From Dryobates pubescens (lineage: Eukaryota; Chordata; Aves; Piciformes; Picidae), in contig NC_071642.1 of NCBI RefSeq assembly GCF_014839835.1, positions 9,546,955 to 9,610,954 on the forward strand: a stretch of DNA of 64,000 nucleotides, written 5' to 3'. A program made the translations under genes and the position numbers. Of this stretch, positions 30,313 through 42,209 are shown piece by piece (the first letter of the stretch is position 1; every line of letters begins with the position of its first letter). The notes beneath the pieces were generated by a model that was given only the letters and a program-made list of their open reading frames with translations, searched no databases and was not told the origin of the DNA.

Positions 30313-31151
30313 GCTCTGCCCTGGCCCTAAGCCCAACCCAGCACTCAGGTAACTCCACAGGTAACCTGGGAGCTCCTTTCCCAGCTTCCAGACCCTGCAC
30401 CTCCAGCTGTGCAGGCAGGGCCTCCACCAAGCCCTGCCTCTCCCGGTCTGGTGGAAGGCTGCAGAGGTGGAGGCATGGCTGCTACCATCAGGGGTGGGCT
30501 TCTCCTTTGAGGACAACCACAAGTGTGTGATGGTGGCCCCACAGCTTCAGCCTGCTGGAGGAGCAGCCACGGCTGGAGGCAGGAGGTGCAGAGCAGAAGA
30601 CAGGAGACAAAGAGGAGAGACCTCAGCAACTGCACAAGGAGGTCTGCAAGGGCAGGAGGAGTGAGGAGCAGGCAGATGAGAGCTGTAGGAGAGTTGGAAG
30701 GCATCCCATGCTGGAGGGGCCCCATGGTGGAGCAGGGGTGCTGCTGAGGGAATGCAGCCTGCTAAGCAGCCAAGGAGCAGTGGGCATGGTCTGCATGGAT
30801 GGAGGCTCCACAGCAGCTCTGGGCAGCTTCTGGTGTTTGCCCACCTGGGAGGGTATTTTCTGCCATCCAGGTGCAATCTCCTGGGGTTTGAACTGGTGCC
30901 TGGTGCCTCCTGGTCCACTTGTGGGAAGAACCAAGCAGGGTCTGTCTCCCTCTTCTTCATTCCCTCCCCTCAGATGTTGGCAGAGCTCTGCAAGACATCA
31001 CAGGATCCCTCTCAGCCCAGCTGGATGGCACCAACCCTCCAGCCTGCAGTCTGCCCCACTGCCCACTGCCCCAACCGTGCTGCCCCAACCATGCTGCTCC
31101 AGCTGGGCCACCATGGTCTTGTGGCTGCCAGTGTGCAGTGGTGGCAGAGAG

Positions 31152-31753
31152 CACCCACTGCTGCCCACCCACTGCCCACCCACTGCCCACCCACACAGCA
31201 CCCACTGCTGCCCACCCACTGCCCACCCACTGCCCACCCACACAGCACCCACTGCTGCCCACCCACTGCCCACCCACACAGCACCCACTGCTGCCCACCC
31301 ACTGCCCACCCACACAGCACCCACTGCTGCACACCCACTGCCCACCCACACAGCACCCACTGCTGCCCACCCACTGCTCACCCACACAGCACCCACTGCT
31401 GCCCACCCACTGCCCACCCACTGCCCACCCACACAGCACCCACTGCTGCCCACCCACTGCTCACCCACACAGCACCCACTGCTGCCCACCCGCTGCCCAC
31501 CCACACAGCACCCACTGCTGCCCACCCACTGCCCACCCACACAGCACCCACTGCTGCCCACCCACTGCCCACCCACACAGCACCCACTGCTGCACACCCA
31601 CTGCCCACCCACACAGCACCCACTGCTGCCCACCCACTGCCCACCCACACAGCACCCACTGCTGCCCACCCACTGCCCACCCACTGCCCACCCACACAGC
31701 ACCCACTGCTGCCCACCCACTGCCCACCCACACAGCACCCACTGCTGCACACC
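31152..31753. repeat. 0.6-kb minisatellite, 36-bp unit
   Basis: About 16 copies of cacccactgctgcccaccca plus ctgcccacccacacag, some with an extra 12-bp cccactgcccac-type insertion. Unit lengths divisible by 3 keep frames open for nearly 400 codons on both strands; this is not a gene. Confidence 0.97.
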
Positions 31754-33350
31754 ATCAGTCACCAGCCTGGAGAATGCCAGCAGGCTGCTGCGGAAGGATT
31801 TGCCCTTTGGCCACTGCTGCCCACTGCTCTTCAGCTTGGCCATGGTGCCCAGGGCTCTGCTCTGCTCTCTTCTGATGCCAGGGGAGATGTTTTGCTCTCT
31901 CCAGGCCTCAGGAAATTCTTCCCTATAGCCTGACCATTCTTGGCACACCCACAAACACCTCCCCTGCCACCCAGCACTCCTCACTGCCCCTGCTGGGCAC
32001 CCACAGCCACCTGGAGCTGTCTCAGAAAAGCCCTGGCCCTGCCTCCTTCCACAGCACATCCTTGGCACTGCCCCCTGTGTGCCCAGAGCTGCACCCCACA
32101 GTGCTCAGTGCTGCACCCACAGCATCCAGTGCTGCACCCCTTCTGCCCAATGCTGCACCCCAAGGCACCTCTGCCCCACAGCACTGCAGGCTGCACCTGG
32201 GGTCCCTTCCCAGCTTTTGGGATGCTGTGGGGGACAGGAGCCAGGGGCACCCTCAGGATGCTGGGGGGGTGAGGGTACCCCAGGCTTCAGGCTCATGCAT
32301 CCCTTGCCTCCCAGGCCCATGCCACAGCTCTGCACGCCCAGGGCCACACGTGGCTGGGGCCACAAGGGTCCATGGGGACACAGTATGGACTCTGGCCTGG
32401 TGATGTGGGGCCAGCAGGGCCGGGGCACCGTGGCCTCTGACCCCCTGCTGGGTGCCACCCACAGGCCCATGTCACCAGTGGCCCCACAGTGCACTGGCCT
32501 GTGACAGACCAGTGCCAGCCAGCGCTGAGCTGCTGCCCTGTGCAAGGACACAGCCCTGGCCGGATGTTGAAGCTGCCTGGGCAGGGCTGACCTGCTGCTC
32601 CACAGCCAGGATGCCGTGGCTGTGCCCACTGAGCCGTGCTTCCTGCTGGGCAACGGGCACCCACCAGAGGCGGGACAGGCACCAGCACCTGACCCTTGGG
32701 CACGTGTGCCCCTCATGCATGGGGTGACCCTGGCTGTGACACCCAGGCTGGGAGGGTTTGGGGATCCACAAACTGCCCAGAAGCCCCCAAGACCCCCTAG
32801 GCCACGGGTGCTGGTGCCATGGTGAGTCCTAGGGGGAACTAGTTTCAGTCCTTTGCCAGGGCAAGGTGGGCGTCCCCCAGGGCGGTGCTGCTGTAGGGTG
32901 TTGGCTGCAGATGGTCCCAGCACAAGGCCTGTGTGATGCCAGCTCAGAGCCTGGAGCAGCCCTGAGTCTTGTTGCGATGCCAGGCTGGTGGTCTGCAGCG
33001 CGGTGCCCCGCTACTTGCTGCGGTACCATTGCTGTCAGAGCCGAACTGTGCCAGACCATGCCAGACATGTGCCAGGCCCACAGGAACCTGGAGCAGACCT
33101 TGCTGGAACCAAGCTGAGCACGCACCCATGCCAGGCCATGCCACAGCTGAGCTCGCACCCACACTACACTGTGCCACACAGTCAGAGCTGAGCCCACCCG
33201 TGCCGGGCCGTGCCAGGCCACGCCCGCGCCGGCTGCGCTGAAGCTGATGCAGCACCAGTGCATCAGGTCACGTCTGGCCCTGCCGCGTCCATCGCCGCGC
33301 CGGGCTGAGCCAAAGGCTGAGCCCACACTCGCCGTGGGCTGAGCTGAGCT
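31754..33350. other. intergenic stretch just left of SLC20A1
   Basis: No gene recognised. 32080-32165 has short imperfect repeats of tgctgcacccc; from about 33020 degenerate repeats of gccatgcca and gctgagc grade into the pentanucleotide array at 33384. I looked for CHCHD5, which lies beside SLC20A1 in mammals, and did not see it. Confidence 0.6.
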
Positions 33351-33383
33351 GAACCAGGACAGGCCGCGCCGTGCTGTGCTGAG

Positions 33384-33628
33384 CCGTGCTGAGCCGAGGC
33401 GGGCCGAGCCGAGCCGAGGCGGGCCGGGCCGGGCCGGGCCGAGCGCAGCAGAGCAGAGCCGAGCAGAGCCGGGCCGGGCCGAGCCGAGCCGAGCCGAGCC
33501 GAGCCGAGCCGGGCCGGGCCGAGGCGGGCCGGGCCGGGCCGAGCGCAGCAGAGCAGAGCAGAGCAGAGCAGAGCCGAGCCGGGCCGGGCCGGGCCGAAGC
33601 GGGCCGGGCCGAGCCGGACAGGGCCGAG
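33384..33628. repeat. pentanucleotide array (gagcc/gggcc) beside the SLC20A1 promoter
   Basis: About 245 bp of gagcc, gggcc and gaggc units with a gagcgcagcagagcagagc interruption present twice (about 33440 and 33540). It is CpG-rich on both strands. Alternate frames read RAEPSRAEP-type peptide and are not genes. Confidence 0.93.
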
Positions 33629-33699
33629 CGCGGCCCGCACGTGGTGCCCGGCCGGGCTGCGCTACCCGCGCGGGGGCGCGGCGCTGGAGGGCGGGGAGC

Positions 33700-33960
33700 T
33701 GGGCTGGGTGCAGGGCGCTGGCCAATGGCGGGGCGGCCTGACCCCGCCCCTGCGGCAAACGGACCAATGGGCGGCGCCAATGTCGCCGCGCGTCAGCGGG
33801 CGGGGCGTGGCGCGGGTCACGTGTGGCGGGGGCGCGGTTAAAGGGCGCGGGCGGCGGCGGCGGTGCCGCTAGTCGGAGGTGGTGGCGCGGCGGAGTGGGC
33901 AGCGGCTAAGCAGCGGGCGGTTCCGAGAGCTTCTCGGCGCTTCCCGGCCCAGCCCTGCCG
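33700..33960 (+). promoter_or_regulatory. SLC20A1: SLC20A1 promoter and noncoding exon 1
   Basis: Three CCAAT boxes (33722-33726, 33764-33768 and 33777-33781), several GC boxes (ggggcgg, gggcgggg) and an E-box CACGTG in GTCACGTG context at 33817-33823 precede a likely start near 33850-33870. The noncoding exon 1 ends at 33960 (ccctgccg/gtgagc). The E-box would suit USF or MiT/TFE factors. Confidence 0.7.
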
Positions 33961-34115
33961 GTGAGCGGCAGCGTGGGGTGGGGTGGGCACATGGCGGTGG
34001 GAGAGGGCGGGGGTGATGGCGGCGGCGCGCGCGGGAGCGGCCGTTACCGGCGCGCGGGAAGGGCCGTTCCCCGGTTCCGCTCGCCTCCCGCTGAGCCCCG
34101 CGTCTCTCCCGCAGG

Positions 34116-34181
34116 ATGAAGAGCGGCGCAGGCCATGTCGCGGTACCCTGCCTCCAGCCCCTGCGGCCAGCGGGGTCGTAG
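34116..34181 (+). other. upstream ORF 1 in SLC20A1 leader (21 codons)
   Basis: Exon 2 starts at 34115 and at once meets ATG at 34116 (gatgaag), reading 21 codons to TAG at 34179. A second ATG at 34135 overlaps it in another frame. Confidence 0.75.
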
Positions 34182-34209
34182 GACGGCGGAGCTCCCTCGT
34201 GCCCTATAG
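34135..34209 (+). other. upstream ORF 2 in SLC20A1 leader (24 codons)
   Basis: ATG at 34135 in ggccatgtc context, ending TAG at 34207, 61 bases before the main ATG at 34271. The leader then turns AT-rich (tatttaattttgtacctaat) before the main start. Confidence 0.7.
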
Positions 34210-34270
34210 CGATCCCCCCCGACCCCCTATTTAATTTTGTACCTAATTTATTAATACCTCGCACCGCACC

Positions 34271-37200
34271 ATGGACCCGACCCCCGCGGTGCCCCCCGCG
34301 CCCATGGCGGGCTTCCTCTGGATGCTGGTCCTGGGTTTCATCATTGCCTTCGTCCTGGCCTTCTCCGTCGGCGCCAACGATGTGGCCAACTCCTTCGGCA
34401 CGGCGGTGGGCTCGGGGGTGGTGACCCTCCGGCAGGCCTGTATCTTAGCCAGCATCTTTGAGACCGTGGGCTCCGTCCTGCTGGGAGCCAAAGTCAGCGA
34501 GACCATCCGGAAGGGGCTGATCGATGTGGAGATGTACAACTCCACGCAAGAGCTGATGGCTGGATCGATCAGTGCCATGTTCGGTGAGGAGCAGAGGGGG
34601 TCACAATGTGGGGGCAGCACGTCCCAGGGTACCCTGGTGATGGCTTTCTTACCAAGCTTGTCCTTCTCCTCCTCCAGGATCTGCCGTGTGGCAGCTGATG
34701 GCTTCATTCTTGAAGCTCCCCATTTCTGGTACCCACTGCATCGTTGGAGCAACTATTGGCTTTTCGCTGGTGGCCAAAGGGCAGGAAGGTGTCAAGTGGT
34801 CTGAGCTGCTGAAGATTGGTAAGCCCAGCCTGTGTGACCTCCACGTGCCCCATGGACTCACCCTTCCAGCAGCAGGGTGCTGACTGTACCTCTTCTCTCC
34901 TAGTGTTGTCCTGGTTCATCTCACCCCTCCTTTCAGGCATCATGTCTGCTATCCTGTTCTTCCTTGTCCAGAGGTTCATCCTTCGTAAGGTAAGGGCTGC
35001 CCACCCACCTCCTGACACCTTGGTACTCTTGAGTGTTCCTTGGCTGTCTGTTGCTTGGCTTATGTGCACCAGAGCTTCTCCAGGCACATCCATCTTTGTG
35101 CTGACACTTGGCTGAGCCTTCCAAACCCCTTCAGAAAGAGCTAAAGGGGTAGGAAAATGAGACCTGTAGTTGCTTTGCAAAGTGGAGCCTGGGAGGTCAG
35201 ACGGCATCACTTCACCTCCTTCAGAACATCAGAGTCAGGAGGGTCCTGTCTGGCCTCAGCAGGACAGTTGCAGCTTCCAAGTAATGAAGGAACCCAGAAC
35301 TGATAAGATCAGAGCTACTTGCCAGGCTCTTCCAAAGTCCTGCTGCAGGGCTGGACCTTCTCTTGTCTCGGGCTGCAGATGAAGGCAGTGCCCAGCAGCA
35401 AGCCCCAAGAGGGCCAGAATTGTCTCTGGTGCTGGAGGAACAGTGCTTTCCTTCCTTCTGGGACCCCAAGGAAAGCCAGAGGTGCTTGGGCTGGCACCAC
35501 GGACACTGTTGGGAGCATCTGAAAGCCCAGGAGGAAAGCCTGGGCACCAAAAGGTGCTTGCAGTGGAGAGGCCTTGTCTGTGAGATGCTGCTGATGACCC
35601 TGGAGTGCCTGAGGCAGGGGTTCCCAGCTGGGCAGGGAAACTCCAGCAGTTCCTTCTGCATAGTTGAGGTTAACTTTAGATTATTTTAGGTCTTCTCTCT
35701 AATTGTTTCTGGTTCAGGAGATGTTGAGATCTTATCACTGCTGGTTTCTACCTGGCAGCCCTTTAAACCAGCTCAGCCTCCCTGCTTGCGTAACCAGGCT
35801 GGCCCCAGCGTGCTTCCTGCTGCTGCTGTCCTGCTCCCTTCCTTTGCACTCACCCCAGACCCCAGCTGCTGGGCAGCAGCAGAGATTTAAGTGCTCCTGA
35901 TGCTTGGGTGAGGGCCTCTCTGTGCAGGTATGTGGTCAAGTAAGCTGCTTTGTGAGTCATGGAACTCTTGCTTCCATCCAAGTCAGCTGGAGAGGGGTGA
36001 AAGCTTTGTCTGACACATGGTTTTGTCTGAAGGTGCCTGGGGAGCTGAAAGAAAACATTGCTGCAGCTGGAGGCTGGGCAGGGCTGCAGGCTGAGGAGCC
36101 TTGGGAAGGGTTCAGCAGCCAGGCAGCCCCTGGCTGCAAGGGCAGATGAGATGCTCCAGCCTGGGCACGCTCAGCTTGGGTGCCTTGGGTCCCCAGGAGA
36201 TCCGAGGTGTTCTGCCACCTGCTCTGCCCACACTGCCTGAGATCTGACAGGTCCAGAAGCTGTTGAGCTCTGCTTGTGCAGAGGCTGCCTGAAAAGCAGA
36301 AGCTCTGGTTTTGGAAGGGGCTGTTGCTTGGCTGCTCCTCAGCTGCCACACATCCCTCAGTGTCTGGCTTTCAGCAGCACTGCTCCTTGTTTTGCAGGCA
36401 GATCCCGTTCCCAACGGCTTGCGAGCCTTGCCTGTCTTCTACGCCTGTACCGTGGGGATCAACCTCTTCTCCATCATGTACACTGGGGCACCTTGTAAGT
36501 AGCCCTCAGAACACTTGACCCTGAATTTTGCAGTGCTTTCCAAAACCTCCATTAAATGCATGATTTACCCCTTTTTTGCTTTGCAGGGCTGAAATCTCCT
36601 AGAAGGCGGCTGGCCTGTGCCCGTTACAGAAGGCTGCAGGCTAGCGTGCGCTGAGTTCTGGGCTAGGTAGCTGCCCAGCCAAAGAGGCCTCCTCAAACTA
36701 AACCCCTCCAGACCTTTCTCCCTAGACTTCACAGGATTGGCAGATAACTTCCCCTTCCCTTCTCTTAACCTGTGCTAAGCCTCACGTACCTGGCTGCTGC
36801 CAAAGAGACTCCTCTGGCCGCCAGTAGCGAGGCAGGGAGCAGAGATGTTGGAGGCTGTGCCTCCTGGTTCACCTTGTCCCTAAGAAATAAGCTCATTATC
36901 CCTGGCAAGAAGAGCTGGTACCTTGTCCTGAGAAAGAGGAGGGTTGTACTTTGGTTTGAAAAGCTTATGTGGCTGTTATGGAGGGGGACAGGTCACAGGC
37001 AGGACTGGGAGCTGGCAGCTCCCTGCACAGGGTGACTCGGTGTGAGCTGTTTTTGGTCTGAGTTTGGGTTTCCTGTTGTGGAGGAGTTGGTGCAGGTGGG
37101 GTGAGGGCAGGCAGTGCTTGCTCCGTAAACAGTGGCTGGAAAAATGTTTGGAGGGTTGTCAGCTTCCCCTCTTCTTGGCAGGGTTGTTGTGGTACTGCTG

Positions 37201-40200
37201 TGGGTGGGGGACACTGGGGTTGTGCTGCTCTGAGATCCATTTGTGCCCCCCCCCGGTGGATTGGTGTTTGAGTCAAGTCCTCAGCTGCAGTGGGGCTAGG
37301 TGAGCTCTGAACCACTCTCAGGTCTGTAGACTCCAGCAAGCCAGGGCTGGCATAAGCAAGGGGCCAGATGTGTGGCTGCAGTGCTGCTGTTGCTGCTTTC
37401 TGAGCAGTAAGCTGTTGCCTGCAGCAGAGGATGCAGGAGCCGAGTGGTCAGAAGCAGCTGATAGCCCAGGCAGGGGATGCTGCTGCCTGTCAAACACAAA
37501 ACCCGTGAGAATGCCTCTAAGTAGGTCAGGTAACACCTCAGATGCCTTGGAACTTGGGCTTAAGGACTCAGGGGGCAGGAGAAGCTGCTTCCCCAAGAGC
37601 AGGCAGGTGCTGTGTCCTCTCCCTGGCCGTGGCGCTGCAGCAGCCCTGCTGGGAGGGGATTTTTTTTTTCTGTGACATTGCAGCAAGTGAGGACACCACG
37701 AGGGCTGTGAGGAGCCTCCTGTCCCTGCTCAGAGGGGAAAGTGTCTGCCCATGTGCAAGATTAGCTTCTGCTGGGGGGGGCTGTGACCTGAGGGGAGCCC
37801 GTGGGGGTTTGGTGTGGTCGGCGGTGACTTGCTGAGAGCCTTTCTCCTGTACGAGCGACTTAGCGAAGGGATGCTGCAGGTGATGGAGTCCCTGTGCTGC
37901 TGCAGGAGCCGAGCTGTGTGTGCAGGAGGCTTTTGCCTGGAGGGCTTCAAGGATTCCTTGTTTTATTTCCTAGTGCTGGGCTTTGACAAACTTCCTCTGT
38001 GGGGTATCCTCCTCATTTCGGCTGGGAGTGCTGTTGTCTGTGCTCTCGTCGTCTGGTTCTTTGTATGTCCAAGGATGAAGAAGAAAATTGAAAGTAAGTG
38101 GCTCCTCTTTTCCAGTCCTTGGGGAAGGGCAGGCTTGCACTCACCAACTTCTTTCCCTAGCAGGAGATCTCATTAGCTGCAGGGCTGTTATTAGCAGGGA
38201 TCCTCAGCCCGGGTTATCGCTTAAGCTGCTCTGCAAACCCTGAGTCACTGAGGCACATCTCGTGGAGCTGGTCCCTGTGTACTCCTAACCTGCAGCAGCA
38301 CCACTCAGCTGGTCCCTTGGACTCTGAAATGCACTCCCGGGGTGCTGCAGTGCTGCCAAGCTGCCTGGCAGCTGTTTCTGAACAGAGTGATCTCTCCTTG
38401 ACCTGCACAGGCCAGCAGGCAGCACTGACCAGCCTGACTTCAGTGTTTAACAGAGAGGAAGAGGAGGCAGGAGACAACCTGCCTGTTAACCAGGGTAACC
38501 TTTAATCCTCTGCATACCTGCTGATCAATCTTTGGCCTGGCAGATGCAGATCACAAGTTGAAAGCTCTGTAAGCTGATGAAATCCTTTTCCTGTGGCACA
38601 CAACACACACAAAAACCCTCCTGAAAGCCATCCAAAAGAGCAGCTCCCGAGTGGTGCCTCCTGAGGAGCGCAGGCAGCCTCCCTGGAGCTGTGTGTGGGC
38701 TTGCATAGAAATTGTGGTGCAGTCTGGGGCACTTAAAGGAACTGGAGATGAGGAATCACCAGTGTCCTTGTCAGACTGGTGTAATTGGGGTGTGACTAAC
38801 AGCTTTATGGCTGCCCTTGACACTCTTCCAGCTGTTCCAGCTCCAGCTTAACTCCTGCCTGCGAGGCAGGCTCCTGCCTGGGGAAGGTGCCGGTGGTGCA
38901 AGGGCAGCTCTGCAGGGGCTGGATGCCACGGCCTGCCTCTCGCAGTGTGTGTGCCAAGGAGGTGGCTTGTGTTGTTGTCTGAAGGGACTGACCTCATGTT
39001 TTCACCTGGAGAAAACATGTTTTTTTCTGGTAGAGGAGGAATGACAGCCTCAGCTTCCAGAATTTGGTGCCACTGGGGCTCTTCTAGTGGGACAGGAAAC
39101 CAGGCAGCCCTTGGAAGGTGGAGACCAGCTCCTGTTTGGGTTTATCACCCACCCGTGGGTGCTGGAAGGGAGCCCAGGTGGCTGAGTCTTCTCAGCAAGC
39201 TGGAGCTGATGGGCTAGCAGGGGAGCTAGGCTCTTGCAGGCAGCTTCCCATTGGCTTCAAGGGTCACAACCAGCCTAGAATCTGGTCCAGATCATCCCAT
39301 GGCTGCTGGGAATGGGACAAACATGGTTCAAAGAAGCAACCTCTGCCCTGGGCAGAGCAGGCATAAAAGCCCCATAATGGTGCTCACCACACCCTGTGTA
39401 GGTGGGGGGTGCCTAAAAATAGGAGATGAGGTGGCCTGTGATGGTTTGGCTGCGGTGCCTGGATGTTGTGTGACTGCCCAACAAGTCTCCAAAGTTCAGG
39501 CTGAGGTGGAAGCTGTTACATTTTTATTTAGGTGCCATAAATCTGAGTGGTTGAGGGATGTGGTGGGAAGAGGTTTGATGGCAGCTGCCTCCCTTGGCAG
39601 GAGAGATCAAATCAAGTCCTTCTGAAAGCCCCTTGATGGAAAAGAACATCGGCCTGAAGGAGGACCATGAGGAGCCCAAGGTGCCCCTGGGTGATGCCAA
39701 GAGCCCTGCTGCTGAGGTGGGCTCAGCTGTGCCCCAGCGGGCAGCAGTGGAGGACAGAACAGTCTCCTTCAACCTGGGAGACCTGGAGGAGGCTCAGGAG
39801 CAGGAGAGGCTTCCCAGTCTCGACCTGAAGGAAACCAGCATTGACAGCGGTGAGACGGGGGCCGGGGGGCCTGGGGTGGGTGTCCCCCTTGCCCTGGGTG
39901 CCGGCTGGGCGCTGAGGCGGTGCCGTGTGTTGGCAGGAGGCGTGCGGCTGCCCAACGGCAGCCTGGTGCAGTTCCACCCGGCGGTGGGGCAGCAGCTGAG
40001 CTCCAGCGGGCAGTACCACACCGTGCACAAGGACTCAGGGCTCTACAAGGAGCTGCTGCACAAGCTGCACCTGGCCAAGATGGGCGACTGCATGGGGGAC
40101 TCCGGGGACAAGCCCCTGCGGCGCAACAACAGCTACACCTCCTACACCATGGCCATTTGTGGCATGCCCCTGGACTCCCTGCGTGCCAGGGAGGGGGAAG

Positions 40201-41738
40201 AGGGCGAGAAGGCGCCCTGGCCTGCGGCAGACGGCAGGAAGAGGCTGCGCATGGACAGCTACACCAGCTACTGCAACGCCGTGGCCGACGCGCCGCCGGC
40301 CGCCGAGCTGGACCTGAGCGCCGCCCAGGCCGAGATGGGCAGCAGCGAGCACAAGGGCAGCAGTGGCTCCCTGGAAGAGTGGCACGAGCAGGACAAGCCT
40401 GAGGTGTCCCTCCTCTTCCAGTTCCTGCAGATCCTCACCGCCTGCTTTGGCTCCTTCGCTCACGGTGGCAACGATGTCAGGTGAGTTTGGGTCAGCAGGA
40501 GCTGTGGGACTGCTGCCTGGGGCTGGTGCCTGCCTTGCCCAGAGCCTCCGGCCCTCTAGCCCAGCTCTCCTTTCTCTTCCAGCAATGCCATAGGGCCTCT
40601 GGTTGCCCTCTACCTGGTCTATCAGACGGGCGATGTGGCTACCAAGGTGGCAACTCCCATCTGGCTGCTGCTTTATGGAGGGGCAGGGATTTGCATCGGC
40701 TTGTGGGTCTGGGGCAGGAGAGTCATCCAGACCATGGGGAAGGACCTGACCCCCATCACACCGTCCAGGTAAGGGCTAGGGGTGCCTCAGGCAGTCCTAG
40801 AGCTGCATCCTGTTCCTGGAGCCTCCCTCTCTGCTCCCCTGCGGCTCTCATTGCTCAGGTTGTGTCACTTGGGTGCATGTGGGCCCATAACACTTCTCTG
40901 CGTCCCCGCTGGGGTCATTCTGGGACTGCTGGGTGTCAAGTGAGGAGCTGAGCCCTCTGTGCAGGGTCTGCCTGGGGAGAGCAGGCCCTGGGCTGGCTGG
41001 GGCTGTGCCTGCTGTGCCAGGCAGTGCAAGGGGGCTGGCGCCCAGCTTCTCAAGAGCTTTGTCTCTGCAGTGGCTTCAGCATTGAGCTGGCGTCTGCCGT
41101 GACTGTGGTGATTGCCTCCAACGTTGGCCTCCCCATCAGTACAACCCACTGCAAGGTGAGTGGGGGTGGCAGGAGGGGACTGCTGCCAGCTCAGCTTCCC
41201 CCAGATCCTGCTGCTTTTGAGGCTGAGCTGTGTGGGAGGTCCCTAAGTAGGCTGCTGGCTGCCCTTCAGCTCCCAGCTCTGCCACTTGCATCTCAATGCG
41301 GGGTGGCAGTGGCTGCCCAGGCCTGGGAGGGCACTTGAGGAGGTGATGGGAGAACAAAACCCCTTTTGATGGACCCCTGGGCTCTGTCAAACGGCCATGG
41401 GAATGCCTGGTCCCCATCAATGCTCTGGGGCCGGCAGCTCTGCTCTGCTGGGGGGCCCCAAGGGCCGGAACTGAAGACCCTCGGCCCTGCAGCTGAGGCT
41501 GCCCCTGGGGAGGGCTGTGGGGGCTGTGGGGCAGGTGCCCATCCTGCCGCGGCGCTGAGCCTGGTGCCTGGGGCAGGTGGGCTCGGTGGTGTCTGTGGGC
41601 TGGCTGCGCTCCCGGAAGGCGGTGGACTGGCGCCTGTTCCGCAACATCTTCATGGCCTGGTTCGTGACGGTGCCCATCTCGGGGCTCATCAGCGCTGCCA
41701 TCATGGCTCTCTTCAAGTTTGCCATCCTGAAGGTGTGA
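34271..41738 (+). CDS. SLC20A1: sodium-dependent phosphate transporter 1 (PiT-1)
   Basis: Plasma-membrane Na+/phosphate symporter of the inorganic phosphate transporter family, the housekeeping route of phosphate import. Ten coding exons: 34271-34583, 34678-34818, 34904-34989, 36398-36494, 37974-38093, 39601-39849, 39937-40480, 40583-40768, 41071-41155 and 41577-41738. Phases agree throughout and give 660 residues against 679 in human. Both family signatures are intact: GANDVAN at residues 34-40 and GGNDVSN at 512-518. The large hydrophilic cytoplasmic loop lies in exons 39601-39849 and 39937-40480 and keeps [26 protein letters not shown] and [18 protein letters not shown]. PiT-1 rather than PiT-2 is shown by [13 protein letters not shown] and the loop sequence. 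The N-terminus before residue 15 is shorter than in human. Downstream neighbour NT5DC4 lies in the same orientation, as in mammals. Confidence 0.98.
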
Positions 41739-41786
41739 GGGGGGGGGGGGCTGCTGCTGCTCCTGCTGCCCCCCCCCCCGGGGGGG
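41739..41786 (+). other. G12/C11 inverted repeat directly after the SLC20A1 stop codon
   Basis: Twelve Gs (41739-41750) abut the TGA at 41736-41738. After an 18-base CTG-rich loop come eleven Cs (41769-41779), then seven Gs. In RNA this could form an 11-bp all-GC stem that starts at the stop codon. Confidence 0.85.
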
Positions 41787-42182
41787 CCTCAGCTCTTTGG
41801 TTTTGTCACTGAACTTTTGTTTTTTAATCTAATTGTCTTGGCGCCAAGCCCCCGGGGGGGTGGGTGCAGGCCTGAGGCTGTGCCCCCTGCTGCCCCTCGG
41901 GGTGACTCCCCTGCTGCGCTGTAGCTTTAGATTAGCAGTTCTGGGAGGCCACTTACTTTTAATGACTAATTAACATCCTCTGGCAGTGATTGCTCCGTGG
42001 GTAAGGCCTGAGAGGCTGGGCTGTGCCCAGGCTGGGGGGTACCACCCCCTGGCGTGGGCTGTGCTGTGTTCAGCTTTGCCTCCATTGCTGTAGTGGTGTT
42101 AGACATCAGATGCTGCCCAACCATCCTGCTTGGGGGGCCTGGGAGGCAGCCCCAGCTCCCTCACTGCTGCTACCTCGGACTC

Positions 42183-42188
42183 AATAAA
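42183..42188 (+). terminator. SLC20A1: SLC20A1 polyadenylation signal
   Basis: AATAAA in tcaataaagatttcc, 445 bases after the stop codon, followed by T- and G-rich sequence. It gives a 3' UTR of about 0.47 kb. Confidence 0.85.
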
Positions 42189-42209
42189 GATTTCCTTTGT
42201 ACTCCAGTG

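Larger units (their letters stand above)
27050..31150. other. intergenic stretch between NUDCD3 and SLC20A1, left part
   Basis: No gene recognised on either strand. Content: CR1 fragments at 28490-28640 (plus), 29255-30000 (minus) and 30060-30312 (plus); otherwise GC-rich sequence without conserved frames. Confidence 0.7.

Noticed and set aside
31152-31753. CRISPR-like direct repeats with regular spacing
   Set aside because: The whole 36-bp unit repeats with no unique spacers, and the sequence is vertebrate.
30708-32068. 400-codon His/Pro/Thr- or Trp/Val/Gly-repeat proteins
   Set aside because: Repeat artefact of the 36-bp array, with no conserved flanking sequence.
32450-33250. Possible CHCHD5, expected next to SLC20A1 from the mammalian order
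   Set aside because: No frame shows the paired CX9C motifs or the KPESWQ-type text; Cys-containing peptides here do not match.
39594-40484. A single 296-codon SLC20A1 exon including the peptide between exons 7 and 8
   Set aside because: The 29 extra codons lie between a good donor (39850) and acceptor (39936) and are absent from the family; treated as an intron, with retention noted as a finding.
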